In this document: piece by piece, positions 26,298 through 35,016 of the stretch
Layout of the letters: every line of letters starts with the position of its first letter
How positions within the stretch are numbered: position 1 is the stretch's first letter
DNA from: Treponema sp.
GTDB lineage: Bacteria > Spirochaetota > Spirochaetia > Treponematales > Treponemataceae
Direction of reading: 5' to 3'
Length of the DNA: 64,000 nt
NCBI GenBank assembly: GCA_017553635.1
Contig: JAFZKN010000006.1
Coordinates: forward strand, 1-64,000
Notes under the pieces: model-generated
The model's input: the letters and a program-made list of their open reading frames with translations, nothing else
What the model was told of the DNA's origin: nothing
Database searches by the model: none
Made by a program: the position numbers and the translations under genes

Positions 26298-26336
26298 ATT
26301 GTTACCTGTCCTAAAAGAATTTCTGAGGTAAAATAA

Positions 26337-26720
26337 TTACTGAGCGTCGCCTGCAGACAATGAACTTTCTGTATTTTCTTCTGCAGCAGGATTTTCATTA
26401 TCAAGACTTTCTACCCAGTCCAATACTTCTGAATCAGCATTTTCCTGAACCTGAACTTCTTCTGTATTCTGAAGTTTCTTAAGGGCAGGAGCTTTTGTAA
26501 GTAATGCTATACTGAACGAAATTGCAAAGAAAAGAGCTATAAAAACAAATGTCGTTTTGTTAAGCACACTTCCTGAATGAGAACCAAAAGCAGCAGAACC
26601 TGATCCTGAAAGCAAACCACCCAGTCCGCCACCTTCATCATTCTGAATAAGAACAAGAAGAATGATTAATACACTTATGATAACAAACAAAACGATAAGT
26701 ACAGTCTTTAATGCGTCCAT
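26337..26720 (-). CDS. secG: Protein-export membrane protein SecG
   Basis: Small SecYEG translocon subunit. The 127-residue protein has two membrane segments (about 5-25 and 54-74) with the Gly-rich GGLGGLLSGSGSAAFGS between them, as in the SecG family, and an acidic C-terminal tail longer than usual (about 45 residues, VQVQENADSEVL). It is the first gene transcribed in the V-ATPase cluster direction. Confidence 0.92.
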   Translation of the reverse strand: MDALKTVLIVLFVIISVLIILLVLIQNDEGGGLGGLLSGSGSAAFGSHSGSVLNKTTFVFIALFFAISFSIALLTKAPALKKLQNTEEVQVQENADSEVLDWVESLDNENPAAEENTESSLSAGDAQ

Positions 26721-26791
26721 AATTAATACTCCAAAGGCTTAAAGCTCAGCAAAAAAGGCCTTAAACCGATATTTTTCAAATTAGTGTTATA

Positions 26792-26818
26792 ATAATAGAA
26801 AATCCGCTCCTTAGTCAA
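26792..26818 (-). promoter_or_regulatory. Probable promoter for secG and the V-ATPase cluster
   Basis: On the minus strand TTGACT (26813-26818) is followed by a TATTAT/TATAAC-type AT-rich -10 region. TATTAT at 26792-26797 gives a short 15-base spacer; other registers give 17 or more, so the exact -10 is uncertain. The leader would be about 65-75 bases. Confidence 0.5.
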
Positions 26819-26885
26819 CTGCGCGCGTAAATTGGGAAATCCGTATTACACAAAAGCCATGCGGCAGCGTTTGTGCCGTACTGCA

Positions 26886-27833
26886 TCACCTTTTCTCCAG
26901 AAACTCAAAAATCGTGTCCGTCACCCGCTTAAGTTTTTCAGGCGTTACTTTTTTCAGCCAGGAATTGAATAATTTGTTAAAATTTATGCTTTTTTTATCA
27001 AGTTCAGGCTCTGTAAGGAATTTTTTACCCTCCAAAAGCCATGACATGGCATCATGCTGCCAGACTCCGGAAGCCGAACTCTGAACTACAGTATAGCTGT
27101 CAGTATGTTCAAAAAACATTCCGACCAGATCTTTATAGGGATACCATGTGCTTATTTTATCCTTGATCTGGCAGAAATCTTTAGATTCAATAATGTCCCG
27201 TGGAAACCCCGGCCCATCAAAGTTAAAAACCCTTAAAACCCTTCCCTTAAAAAATCTGTTCATAAAACACGCAGCATAAACTGCAAGATTTCCACCTTTT
27301 GAATGCCCCGCAACGGTTATTTTTCCATGCAGGTTTTTAGAAACTTTTTCTATATAGGACACAGCATCCTTTTGAGCCGGAACCGATGTAGAAAACGACA
27401 TGTTAAAATCCTCTTTCCACCCGGTAAGAGTAGAATCAGTTCCTCGAAAAACCACAAAAGGATTTTTTCCTTCCTTTTCAACAAAGTAAGTGAGAGCTGC
27501 AAACTGTTCTTCGATATCCGTATCTATTTTATTTACATATCCTGAACAGCGTATATTCGAAAAACGTTCTGATAAAGCAGCCGCCTCCAGAACAGTATAT
27601 GTTTCTGGATTAATGAGAGCCCCGAGATCACATCTCTTTTTAAAGTCCGAAGATGTTTTAAAACTTTTCCACAAATCTTTTATAGTTATGGCATTCTTAA
27701 AATCTTTACTTATGAGATTATCAAAATTGAGATATGTAATCTGCGCTAAAACGAGGGCATCAATTTCGTTAAACGAATCCTGTTTAAACGACAGATCCCC
27801 CCGCCAGAGAATATAATCCTTTATATTGCTCAT
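26886..27833 (-). CDS. DUF2974 lipase-like alpha/beta hydrolase
   Basis: A 315-residue protein with the DUF2974 (Mbeg1-like) pattern: an N-terminal YILWRGDLSF...FNEIDALVLAQ segment, VVFRGTDSTLTGWKEDFNMSF in the middle (oxyanion side), and the nucleophile elbow GHSKGGN with Ser178. No signal peptide, so it is probably cytoplasmic. Substrate unknown. It starts 6 bases after the endoglucanase stop, so the two share an mRNA although their compartments appear to differ. Confidence 0.82.
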   Translation of the reverse strand: MSNIKDYILWRGDLSFKQDSFNEIDALVLAQITYLNFDNLISKDFKNAITIKDLWKSFKTSSDFKKRCDLGALINPETYTVLEAAALSERFSNIRCSGYVNKIDTDIEEQFAALTYFVEKEGKNPFVVFRGTDSTLTGWKEDFNMSFSTSVPAQKDAVSYIEKVSKNLHGKITVAGHSKGGNLAVYAACFMNRFFKGRVLRVFNFDGPGFPRDIIESKDFCQIKDKISTWYPYKDLVGMFFEHTDSYTVVQSSASGVWQHDAMSWLLEGKKFLTEPELDKKSINFNKLFNSWLKKVTPEKLKRVTDTIFEFLEKR

Positions 27834-27839
27834 AAGTTT

Positions 27840-28913
27840 TTATTTCTTTTTCTTCCAGTTAGAAATATCAAGTTCGTTCCGCATGATTGCACGGATAAAT
27901 TTTCCGGCTTTGGAAAGATCAGAGTCCTTCCAGTTTCCTTTTGCATTTCTATCTGCATTAAAGACAAGAATACCTGAATCTTCGCCCTTGTTGTTTACAG
28001 ACCAGTTAGCCCATGAAATATTATTTTCTTTAAGGAATTCCATCCACTGCAAAGTTTCTTTTTCAAATACTCCGCCGTCACCGCTGTCTTTTGTACAGCC
28101 CCATTCAGTTGCAAAAATCGGAAGCCCGTTTGCCATTGCAAGTTTAATTTCTCTCTGCCGTTCTTTTCCATGACTTCCTGTATAGAAGTGAATTGTGTAC
28201 ATGATGTTTTTCTCGTCGCGGATAGGATCGTTTGAAGGAGAAATGACATCACCACTCCAGTTTGGAGTTCCAACAATGATGATATTATCAGGATCATATT
28301 TTCTGATTGCCTTTATGATGCGCTGTGCATAAGGCTTGATGTTTTTTTCCCATGTGACATCCTTACCGTTTGGTTCATTACAGATTTCATAGATAATGTT
28401 AGCCTTATCTCCGTACTTCTGTGCAATTTCCGTAAAGAAATCTTCTGCATCAACAGCATATAAAAGAGGGTCCTTGTCACCAAGCACATGCCAGTCAACA
28501 AGAACATACATTCCGTTATCAATACAAGCTTCTATTGAATCGATTACTTTTTCCTTTAAAACAGGATTTCCGATATAACCACCCTGTGTATATAAAGCCG
28601 GACGCCAGAGCTGGCAGTTCCAGTCATCCCGAAGCCATGTAATTACATCTTTATTTGCATATTTCCCGTACCACTGAAGACCATGAGAACTCATTCCCCT
28701 GAGTTGAACAGGATTTCCATTCTGGTCACATAAATCCGTTCCGATAACCTGAAGTGATCCATATCTCTCAACTACAGTTTTTCCGTCTTCGATGGCAAGA
28801 TGGGTATCATTTTTATATTGTCCATTTGAGCCGCAAGACACAAGACTAATTAAAGCAGAAAATAAAACCAGGCTTAATACTGAATTTAGTTTAAAAACTG
28901 ATGACTTTTTCAT
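27840..28913 (-). CDS. GH5 endoglucanase, lipoprotein
   Basis: A cellulase-family glycoside hydrolase of 357 residues. The lipobox LVSC (Cys27) predicts lipid anchoring outside the cytoplasmic membrane. The GH5 catalytic domain fills residues ~50-345: RGMSSHGLQW, DWHVLGD, acid/base Glu180 in ICNEPNG, HFYTG, nucleophile Glu270 in ATEWG, and WANWSVNNKGE. The pattern is closest to subfamily GH5_2 by eye. No carbohydrate-binding module. GAGGAAT precedes the ATG. It suggests use of beta-glucans from plant fibre. Confidence 0.95.
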   Translation of the reverse strand: MKKSSVFKLNSVLSLVLFSALISLVSCGSNGQYKNDTHLAIEDGKTVVERYGSLQVIGTDLCDQNGNPVQLRGMSSHGLQWYGKYANKDVITWLRDDWNCQLWRPALYTQGGYIGNPVLKEKVIDSIEACIDNGMYVLVDWHVLGDKDPLLYAVDAEDFFTEIAQKYGDKANIIYEICNEPNGKDVTWEKNIKPYAQRIIKAIRKYDPDNIIIVGTPNWSGDVISPSNDPIRDEKNIMYTIHFYTGSHGKERQREIKLAMANGLPIFATEWGCTKDSGDGGVFEKETLQWMEFLKENNISWANWSVNNKGEDSGILVFNADRNAKGNWKDSDLSKAGKFIRAIMRNELDISNWKKKK

Positions 28914-28990
28914 TTTGATTCCTCACTTCCTCTGATATTAACACGGTTAGTGCCATAAAGCAATTTTTTTAAATAAATTCAACAATTATA

Positions 28991-29019
28991 TTGACACTGA
29001 ACGGTGATTTTGCTATATT
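28991..29019 (+). promoter_or_regulatory. Promoter of the tRNA-Leu/tRNA-Gly unit
   Basis: TTGACA (28991-28996) and TATATT (29014-29019) are 17 bases apart, 18 bases before the mature 5' end of tRNA-Leu. A near-consensus sigma70 promoter. Confidence 0.85.
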
Positions 29020-29037
29020 CTGTTGTAGTTTCATTAA

Positions 29038-29117
29038 GCGAGAGTGGTGAAACTGGCATACACGCTAGACTTAGGATCTAGTGCTTCGGCTTGAGGGTTC
29101 AAGTCCCTCCTCTCGCA
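29038..29117 (+). tRNA. tRNA-Leu (anticodon TAG)
   Basis: Acceptor stem GCGAGAG / CTCTCGC, the anticodon stem-loop CTAGA-CTTAGGA-TCTAG with anticodon TAG, a long variable arm typical of class II tRNAs, and a normal T-loop TTCAAGT. The discriminator is A at 29117. CCA is not encoded. Confidence 0.95.
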
Positions 29118-29159
29118 CTTCTCTATCATTAAGATAGCAGAAAAAGCAAAATATATTTT

Positions 29160-29231
29160 GCGGGAATAGCTCAGTGGTAGAGCGCCACCTTGCCAAGGTG
29201 GATGTCGCGGGTCCAACTCCCGTTTCCCGCT
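29160..29231 (+). tRNA. tRNA-Gly (anticodon GCC), unusual T-loop
   Basis: Acceptor GCGGGAA / TTCCCGC, D arm GCTC...GAGC with GG in the loop, and anticodon loop TTGCCAA. The T-loop reads TCCAACT, so position 55 is C where nearly all tRNAs have T (pseudouridine 55). CCA is not encoded. It shares a promoter with tRNA-Leu 42 bases upstream. Confidence 0.93.
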
Positions 29232-29239
29232 CTAAATAA

Positions 29240-29274
29240 AGCGATTTAGGAGCAATCTGAATCGCTTTTTTTTT
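29240..29274 (+). terminator. Terminator of the tRNA unit
   Basis: Stem AGCGATT / AATCGCT with a 13-base loop followed by a run of nine T, just 9 bases after tRNA-Gly and before tig. Confidence 0.85.
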
Positions 29275-29304
29275 ACCATTTTTTTTATCAAGAGGATAAA
29301 CATC

Positions 29305-30666
29305 GTGAAATTATCTAAGAATTACGAAAAACTCGAAAAATCAGCTGTAAAACTCACAGTAACAGTAGACAAAGCAGACATCGAAGAAACTTACAAAAAG
29401 GTAACTGCAAATTACACAAAAAACGCACAGATCCCAGGCTTTAGAAAGGGACATGTTCCTGCAAAAGTACTCGAAACAAAATATGGCGAAGCATTAAAGG
29501 CAGATACATTAAGCGAAGTAATTGACGCTTCACTCAACGAAATTTTTTCTGACGAAAAGGAAACAGAAAACAGACCTCTTCCTTATGCACAGCCTGCAAT
29601 GGAAAAAATGCCGGAATTTGAACTTGGAAAAGACCTCGTTTACTCAGTAACATACGATGTATTCCCTTCTGTAAATGTAAAAAACTTTTCTGGAATCACA
29701 GTAAAAGAACCGCAGGTAACTGTCGGCGATGCTGAACTTGCAGAAGAACTTAAAGGTATTCAGGAACGCAATGCAACTGTAACAGACAAAACATCTTCTG
29801 AAGGCGTTGCAAAAAATGATATCGTAACAATCAACTATTCGGAACTTGATGACAGCGGAAACGTTATTGAAGGTTCTAAACGAGAAGGTTTCGTATTTAC
29901 AGTCGGTTCAGGTGAAAACATCTATAAAATCGATGACGAAATCCTCGGAATGAAAAAAGACGAAACAAAAGAAATTACAAAAACATATAAAAAAGATGAT
30001 GCAGACAAAGAGCTTGCAGGTAAAACAAAGAAAATCAGCGTAACTGTAAAAGCAATTAAAGTACGCGACCTTCCTGCCCTTGACGATGAGCTTGCTCAGG
30101 ACGTTAACTCTAAATACAAGACTTTAGACGATCTTAAAGCAGACTTAAAACGTCAGATGGAAACAGCATTAAAGCGCCGTCTTGCAGAAATCAAGAACAA
30201 TGACCTTCTTTCTCAGCTTGTAGAAAAGAACCAGTTTGAACTTCCAGAAAGCATGCTCCAGGCAGAGCTTGACGGACGCTGGAGAATGATGGCTCAGCAG
30301 TTCCAGACAACTACAGACCAGCTCGAAAGAATGATGGCTTCTTCCGGACAGGCAAAAGAAGCTATGCTTGACGCATGGAAACCGGAAGCAGAAAAAATGC
30401 TCAAATCAAGAATCATCATCGAAAACCTTCTTAAAGAAAGAAATATTTCTGTAACACCGGAAGAAATCGAAGCTCAGTATGCTAAGATTGCAGAAGAAGG
30501 CGGAATGACAGTAGAAGAAGTTAAAAAGCATTACGAAGACCCGCGTTCAAAAGAATATCTTATTGATGATGCAAAGGAAGCAAAGCTCTACGAAGAACTT
30601 TACAAAGAAGTTAAAGTATCAAAGGGCGACAAAATGACTTTTGCAGAATTATTCAGACAGCGCTAA
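29305..30666 (+). CDS. tig: Trigger factor
   Basis: Ribosome-bound chaperone and peptidyl-prolyl isomerase. The 453-residue protein has the N-terminal ribosome-binding signature NAQIPGFRKGHVPAKVLE (about 36-53), an FKBP-like domain (about 165-245) and a long helical C-terminal domain. Starts with GTG after AGAGGA. It is the first gene of a chaperone/protease group with clpP (29-base gap) and clpX, a common arrangement. Confidence 0.97.
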   Translation: MKLSKNYEKLEKSAVKLTVTVDKADIEETYKKVTANYTKNAQIPGFRKGHVPAKVLETKYGEALKADTLSEVIDASLNEIFSDEKETENRPLPYAQPAMEKMPEFELGKDLVYSVTYDVFPSVNVKNFSGITVKEPQVTVGDAELAEELKGIQERNATVTDKTSSEGVAKNDIVTINYSELDDSGNVIEGSKREGFVFTVGSGENIYKIDDEILGMKKDETKEITKTYKKDDADKELAGKTKKISVTVKAIKVRDLPALDDELAQDVNSKYKTLDDLKADLKRQMETALKRRLAEIKNNDLLSQLVEKNQFELPESMLQAELDGRWRMMAQQFQTTTDQLERMMASSGQAKEAMLDAWKPEAEKMLKSRIIIENLLKERNISVTPEEIEAQYAKIAEEGGMTVEEVKKHYEDPRSKEYLIDDAKEAKLYEELYKEVKVSKGDKMTFAELFRQR

Positions 30667-30695
30667 TATAAAACATAAAGCTACGGAAGGATTTT

Positions 30696-31295
30696 ATGAA
30701 CGAAAGACAATTTTATTCAATTCCACACGTAATTAAAAGAAGTGGAAATGGCGAACAGGTTTACGATATCTACACACGACTTTTAGAAGACCGAATTATA
30801 TTTGTTGACGGTCAGATAAATGATGAAAATGCAGATCTCGTAATCGCTCAGCTTTTGTTCCTCGAGTCAGAAAATCCTGACAAAGACATAACTCTTTACA
30901 TAAACTCTCCTGGTGGAGTTGTAACAGCAGGTCTTGCAATTTACGATACAATGCATTACGTAAAATGTCCTGTTCAGACAATCTGTGTCGGACAGGCTGC
31001 AAGCATGGGTGCAATCCTTCTGGCAGGCGGAACAAAAGGAAAACGTTTTATTCTTCCTTCTTCACGCGTTTTGATTCATCAGCCGTCTGGCGGAACAGAA
31101 GGTCAGGAAACTGATGTAGCAATTGCAGCAAAAGAAATTTTAAGATTAAAGAAACTCTCGATTGAGTACCTTGCAAAAGATACTGGTAAGTCTGCTGATG
31201 ATATTGCAAAAGACATAGAAAGAGATTTCTATATGGATGCAAAAGAAGCTCTGGCTTATGGCATAGTAGATAAAATCATGGAAGGTAATAAATGA
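30696..31295 (+). CDS. clpP: ATP-dependent Clp protease proteolytic subunit
   Basis: Serine protease that forms the degradation chamber. The 199-residue protein has the complete triad Ser103 (AASMGA), His128 (LIHQP) and Asp177, and the INSPGG segment at 70-75. The N-terminal ~10 residues precede a typical mature start, so a short propeptide may be cleaved. GGAAGG precedes the ATG. Its stop overlaps the clpX start by 4 bases. Confidence 0.98.
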   Translation: MNERQFYSIPHVIKRSGNGEQVYDIYTRLLEDRIIFVDGQINDENADLVIAQLLFLESENPDKDITLYINSPGGVVTAGLAIYDTMHYVKCPVQTICVGQAASMGAILLAGGTKGKRFILPSSRVLIHQPSGGTEGQETDVAIAAKEILRLKKLSIEYLAKDTGKSADDIAKDIERDFYMDAKEALAYGIVDKIMEGNK

Positions 31296-32551
31296 GAAAA
31301 TCAAATCAGGAATTCTGTGCCTTCTGCGGACGTCCTGCAGGAAATAGCAAAGAAGACTTCCGCCGGCTTATCGGATCAAGAATCGCACCAGTTTTTATCT
31401 GCAACGAATGTGTAGAAATCTGCCGTGACATCTTTGATTCTGAACCAGGCGATGAACTATCTATCGAACTTTCAGAAGTTCCTTCTCCAAGAGAATTTAA
31501 AGCTTACCTTGATCAATACGTAATCGGACAGGATTATGCAAAGAAAGCATTATCTGTTGCTGTATATAATCACTATAAGAGAATGGCTTCCTTAAAAGAT
31601 TTTAAAAAGAATGATGTATTTATTGAAAAATCAAACATCCTTTTAATCGGTCCTACAGGAAGCGGTAAAACACTTCTTGCAAAAACACTTGCTCAGAAAC
31701 TCAAAGTTCCGTTTGCAATTGCCGATGCAACTACCCTCACAGAAGCAGGTTATGTTGGAGAAGACGTAGAAAACGTTCTCCTTAAACTTATAAATGCGGC
31801 AGACGGAAACGTTCAGGCTGCCGAAAAAGGAATTATCTTTATCGACGAAATCGATAAGATTGCACGCAAAAGCGAAAATACTTCCATAACAAGAGATGTT
31901 TCAGGCGAAGGCGTTCAGCAGGCTCTCTTAAAAATCATCGAGGGAACAAAAGCAAGTGTTCCACCACAGGGCGGAAGAAAACATCCTAATCAGGAAATGA
32001 TAGAAATTGACACGACAAACATTCTCTTTATTTTAGGCGGAGCATTTGTCGGTCTTGATAAAATTATCGAACAGCGCACAAAAGGACAGTCGATGGGATT
32101 CGGTTCTACAGCTGCAACAATGACTGACGAAGAAAGAGTAAATCTTTTAAATCAGGTAACATCTGACGACCTTGTAAAATTTGGTCTTATCCCTGAACTT
32201 ATCGGACGTATGCCGATTTCTGTTGCATTAAAGGAACTTACAAGAGACGACCTTATCTCTATTCTTACACAGCCTAAAAATGCAATTACAAAACAGTTCC
32301 AGGCTTCGTTTGCAATGGATGACGTTGACCTTTCATTTACAGATGATGCAATCGCTCAGATAGCAGACATCGCAATCAAGCAGAAAACTGGTGCGCGCGG
32401 TCTTAGGGCCATCGTTGAAAAAATGCTCATGGATATCATGTTTGAAATCCCAAGTATCAAAGGCAAAAAGAAACTCGAAATCACAAAAGACATCGTAACA
32501 CAGACAAAGATTCCGGAAGTTAAAGATTTGCTTATCGAAAAGACAGCGTAA
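31292..32551 (+). CDS. clpX: ATP-dependent Clp protease ATPase subunit ClpX
   Basis: AAA+ unfoldase that feeds ClpP. The 419-residue protein has an N-terminal zinc-binding domain with Cys9, Cys12, Cys37 and Cys40, Walker A GPTGSGKT (120-127), Walker B FIDEIDKI, and the sensor-2 segment GARGLRAI. The ClpP-contacting IGF loop appears as LIPELIGRMP upstream region with FGL. Overlaps clpP by ATGA, so the partners are translationally coupled. Confidence 0.98.
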   Translation: MRKSNQEFCAFCGRPAGNSKEDFRRLIGSRIAPVFICNECVEICRDIFDSEPGDELSIELSEVPSPREFKAYLDQYVIGQDYAKKALSVAVYNHYKRMASLKDFKKNDVFIEKSNILLIGPTGSGKTLLAKTLAQKLKVPFAIADATTLTEAGYVGEDVENVLLKLINAADGNVQAAEKGIIFIDEIDKIARKSENTSITRDVSGEGVQQALLKIIEGTKASVPPQGGRKHPNQEMIEIDTTNILFILGGAFVGLDKIIEQRTKGQSMGFGSTAATMTDEERVNLLNQVTSDDLVKFGLIPELIGRMPISVALKELTRDDLISILTQPKNAITKQFQASFAMDDVDLSFTDDAIAQIADIAIKQKTGARGLRAIVEKMLMDIMFEIPSIKGKKKLEITKDIVTQTKIPEVKDLLIEKTA

Positions 32552-32587
32552 TTTTTTTTACATGCTGAATATTACTGTAATGAAATA

Positions 32588-32623
32588 AAAAAAAAACATT
32601 CTCAGTTAAGAGAATGCTTTTTT
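32588..32623. terminator. Bidirectional terminator, clpX / SPOR gene
   Basis: Stem CATTCTC / GAGAATG with A-run on one side and T-run on the other, lying between the convergent clpX and SPOR-protein genes. Confidence 0.85.
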
Positions 32624-32639
32624 ATTTTTATTCTTCCAA

Positions 32640-33419
32640 TTAATTAACCGTGATATAGCTTTTTGAATCCTTAAACGAATCAATTTTGCAGATTCTGTTC
32701 TGCCAGTATTCTGCCTCGCTCTTTGTCATATAAGGACCTACTCTTACACGATAAAAGAGATTATTTTTTCCATCTTTATATGTAAAAACTTCTGCAGGAA
32801 TTCTGTTTTCATCAAGTGTAGCTCGTGCAAGGTCTGCTGTTTTTTTGCTTGTGTAACTTGCAGCCTGAACCCAGTATTTTGCACGAACGGCAATTTCTCC
32901 ATCTTTAATACCTGCAGTCTTTGGAGTTGATTTTCCAGTGTAAATATTTTTATTTAAATCAGCTGCTTTCTTTTCTGCTGTTTTTTCTGATGCACTTTTT
33001 GCAACAGGTGCAGCTGTATAAATTGTTGCAGGTGTTTCGCTGTTCTTTTTTGTTTCTATTGCTTTTTCAGCAGCAAGACTCTTTGCAATTACATTAGATG
33101 CTTCCTGTGCATTCTGGCTCAAATCAATTGTCACAGTTGCATCAATTTTAATTTCTTCCGGTTTTGATTCTTCTGTTTTTGTTTCATCAACATCAGTAAG
33201 GCTTGAAACAGCACTTCCATCAACAAGATTCAAACCAGAATTATCTACTGGTTCCGGAACCGTATTTCTGTTTACAGCCGGTGTAGTAATCGTGGTCAAT
33301 GAAGCAACATTTGCCTGCTCCGAAGTATTTGACTTAAACATAATCATCGTAGTAAGTATGATTACACCGAGAAAAAAGCCTGACGCCAGAATAATCCATA
33401 AAGTTTTTTTCTGTTCCAT
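32640..33419 (-). CDS. SPOR-domain membrane protein
   Basis: A 259-residue protein with a short cytoplasmic tail, one membrane helix (about 7-28), a ~150-residue low-complexity Ala/Thr/Glu/Lys linker and a C-terminal SPOR domain (about 183-259: YWVQAASYTSKKTADLARATL, then FYRVRVGPYMTKSEAEYW). SPOR domains bind denuded glycan strands of septal peptidoglycan, so a cell-division or wall-remodelling role is likely. AGAGG precedes the ATG. Confidence 0.9.
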   Translation of the reverse strand: MEQKKTLWIILASGFFLGVIILTTMIMFKSNTSEQANVASLTTITTPAVNRNTVPEPVDNSGLNLVDGSAVSSLTDVDETKTEESKPEEIKIDATVTIDLSQNAQEASNVIAKSLAAEKAIETKKNSETPATIYTAAPVAKSASEKTAEKKAADLNKNIYTGKSTPKTAGIKDGEIAVRAKYWVQAASYTSKKTADLARATLDENRIPAEVFTYKDGKNNLFYRVRVGPYMTKSEAEYWQNRICKIDSFKDSKSYITVN

Positions 33420-33564
33420 AATAAACCTCTATATTTAATGAATAAAACAAAATTCAAATAGTACTCACATTTAGTTATCGGCATATGGAATTTTTTTTTA
33501 AGTTTTTTTTACAATTATTTACAAATAATCATAAATTTTTATAAAAAAGCGTATTTATAGTTTT

Positions 33565-34932
33565 ATGAACAGATTTATGTTTTTTACCTTTTTTTTCATG
33601 GTGAATTCTATAAACACCCTTTTCGCTTTCCAGACAGTCTCAGTATATGCAGATTCAGAAGTCTCCGCTCCTAAAGCATTTTATAAAGAAAATGATCCTT
33701 CCCTCATAAAACATAAGGAAGTTTACGGTGTAAGCTTTTCTTCAAAGTATTTTGACTTCAGATTTTTAAAAAAAGACACGGATATCACAGGTTTTTCCAT
33801 TCATGCATCAAAACCTGATCAGGGATTTTCACTGAAAATGCTTGCCGGAAATCTGCTGTATTCAAAAGCCGTCTCAAAGTTAAAGAATCCCTCTTATTAC
33901 ACAGAAACCTCTCCGCTTTATACACCATGTATTTTTACAGGCGGAATTTCCATAAGTCTTCCTTCCAAATCATCATCCTCAAAGGTTTTAAGTTCAGGTT
34001 TTTCGCTTTTAAGCCCCGTAATTTCTTTACAGTTTGCGATGACAGAAGACCAGAGCATTTATCTGTGTGCATCAAAAAAATTCGAAAATTCTGATTTTGT
34101 TAAATGCGGCTTACTGCTGGCATATTCCTCTTTTATGATAGATGAAAAGAAACAGGATTCATGGAAACTTACTGAACCTTTTTATGCAAGTTCATCATAT
34201 AACGCAGCCTATGCAGAATTTCTGCTTAAAATTCCGCTTGTAAAGGCAAAACTCGGCTTTAGCACGTACGAAAACCCTTTCAACACAGTTAGATTCTGTT
34301 CGTTGGCTGAGGCACAGTTTAGATACGGGGCTTTTTCCCTCGGGCTTGGAGCTTTTATGACAGAAAACTGTCCGATGCCCGTAATCACGGCATCTCAAAA
34401 ACGTGAAAAAAAGCTTTTCCAGGCGATGATAAACCCGCAGATAGAATATTCATCCAGGGATTTTTATTTTAAAGGCGGAATTTCATCATTTGTTGAAGAA
34501 TCAATCGTAAAGGAGGGAAAAGATAGTGAATCTGACTGGAAAGTATCGCTTTCAGCGGGTGCTTACGCCAAATTTGATAAAAATTCACTTTCTTTTCTAT
34601 ATAAAATACAGAATATAACAAAACCGGAAACAAAACAAAGTGCTTCTGTAAAATTCAGTCATTCGTCTAAAAAGGCAAAGCTAAGCCTGCAGTCAAAACT
34701 GGCATACATAAAAACCGGAGAGCGTATAAAAGACGCGTTTTCCCATACCTGGGCATTCTTCTGTTATCCTAAAGATTTCCCTGTAAATTACTTTTCATTT
34801 TCATCATCGTTCGAGCATAAAAATTCAAGTTTAACGCCTTCACTTGCAATGACAGCGTCCATATCAAGGAACATTAAAAATGTAAAAATTTCTTCTAAAA
34901 TTAAGGTATCAACGGTGTTAGAGGTTGAATAA
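33565..34932 (+). CDS. Exported protein of unknown function, possible beta-barrel
   Basis: A 455-residue protein that I do not recognise. It has a signal peptide (hydrophobic residues 4-20, cleavage likely near LFAFQ). The rest is rich in Ser, Phe, Tyr and Lys with alternating polar/hydrophobic stretches (for example YFKGGISSF, SVKFSHSSKKAKLSLQSKLAYIK), which suggests a beta-barrel or beta-rich surface protein. No Shine-Dalgarno sequence; TATTTA lies 7 bases before the ATG. It stands alone between the SPOR gene (divergent) and fusA. Confidence 0.6.
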   Translation: MNRFMFFTFFFMVNSINTLFAFQTVSVYADSEVSAPKAFYKENDPSLIKHKEVYGVSFSSKYFDFRFLKKDTDITGFSIHASKPDQGFSLKMLAGNLLYSKAVSKLKNPSYYTETSPLYTPCIFTGGISISLPSKSSSSKVLSSGFSLLSPVISLQFAMTEDQSIYLCASKKFENSDFVKCGLLLAYSSFMIDEKKQDSWKLTEPFYASSSYNAAYAEFLLKIPLVKAKLGFSTYENPFNTVRFCSLAEAQFRYGAFSLGLGAFMTENCPMPVITASQKREKKLFQAMINPQIEYSSRDFYFKGGISSFVEESIVKEGKDSESDWKVSLSAGAYAKFDKNSLSFLYKIQNITKPETKQSASVKFSHSSKKAKLSLQSKLAYIKTGERIKDAFSHTWAFFCYPKDFPVNYFSFSSSFEHKNSSLTPSLAMTASISRNIKNVKISSKIKVSTVLEVE

Positions 34933-35016
34933 ATGCAGAATTTTCTGTATTATTCTAAAATCTATCATTAGATGCAAAATTTTTAGGAATTTATTTTTTT
35001 GTAAGAGGTAAACAAT

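Noticed and set aside
26821..26885. Imperfect dyad near GCGGCA...TGCCGT as a terminator
   Set aside because: The pairing is weak and there is no T-run; it does not meet the standard for a terminator.
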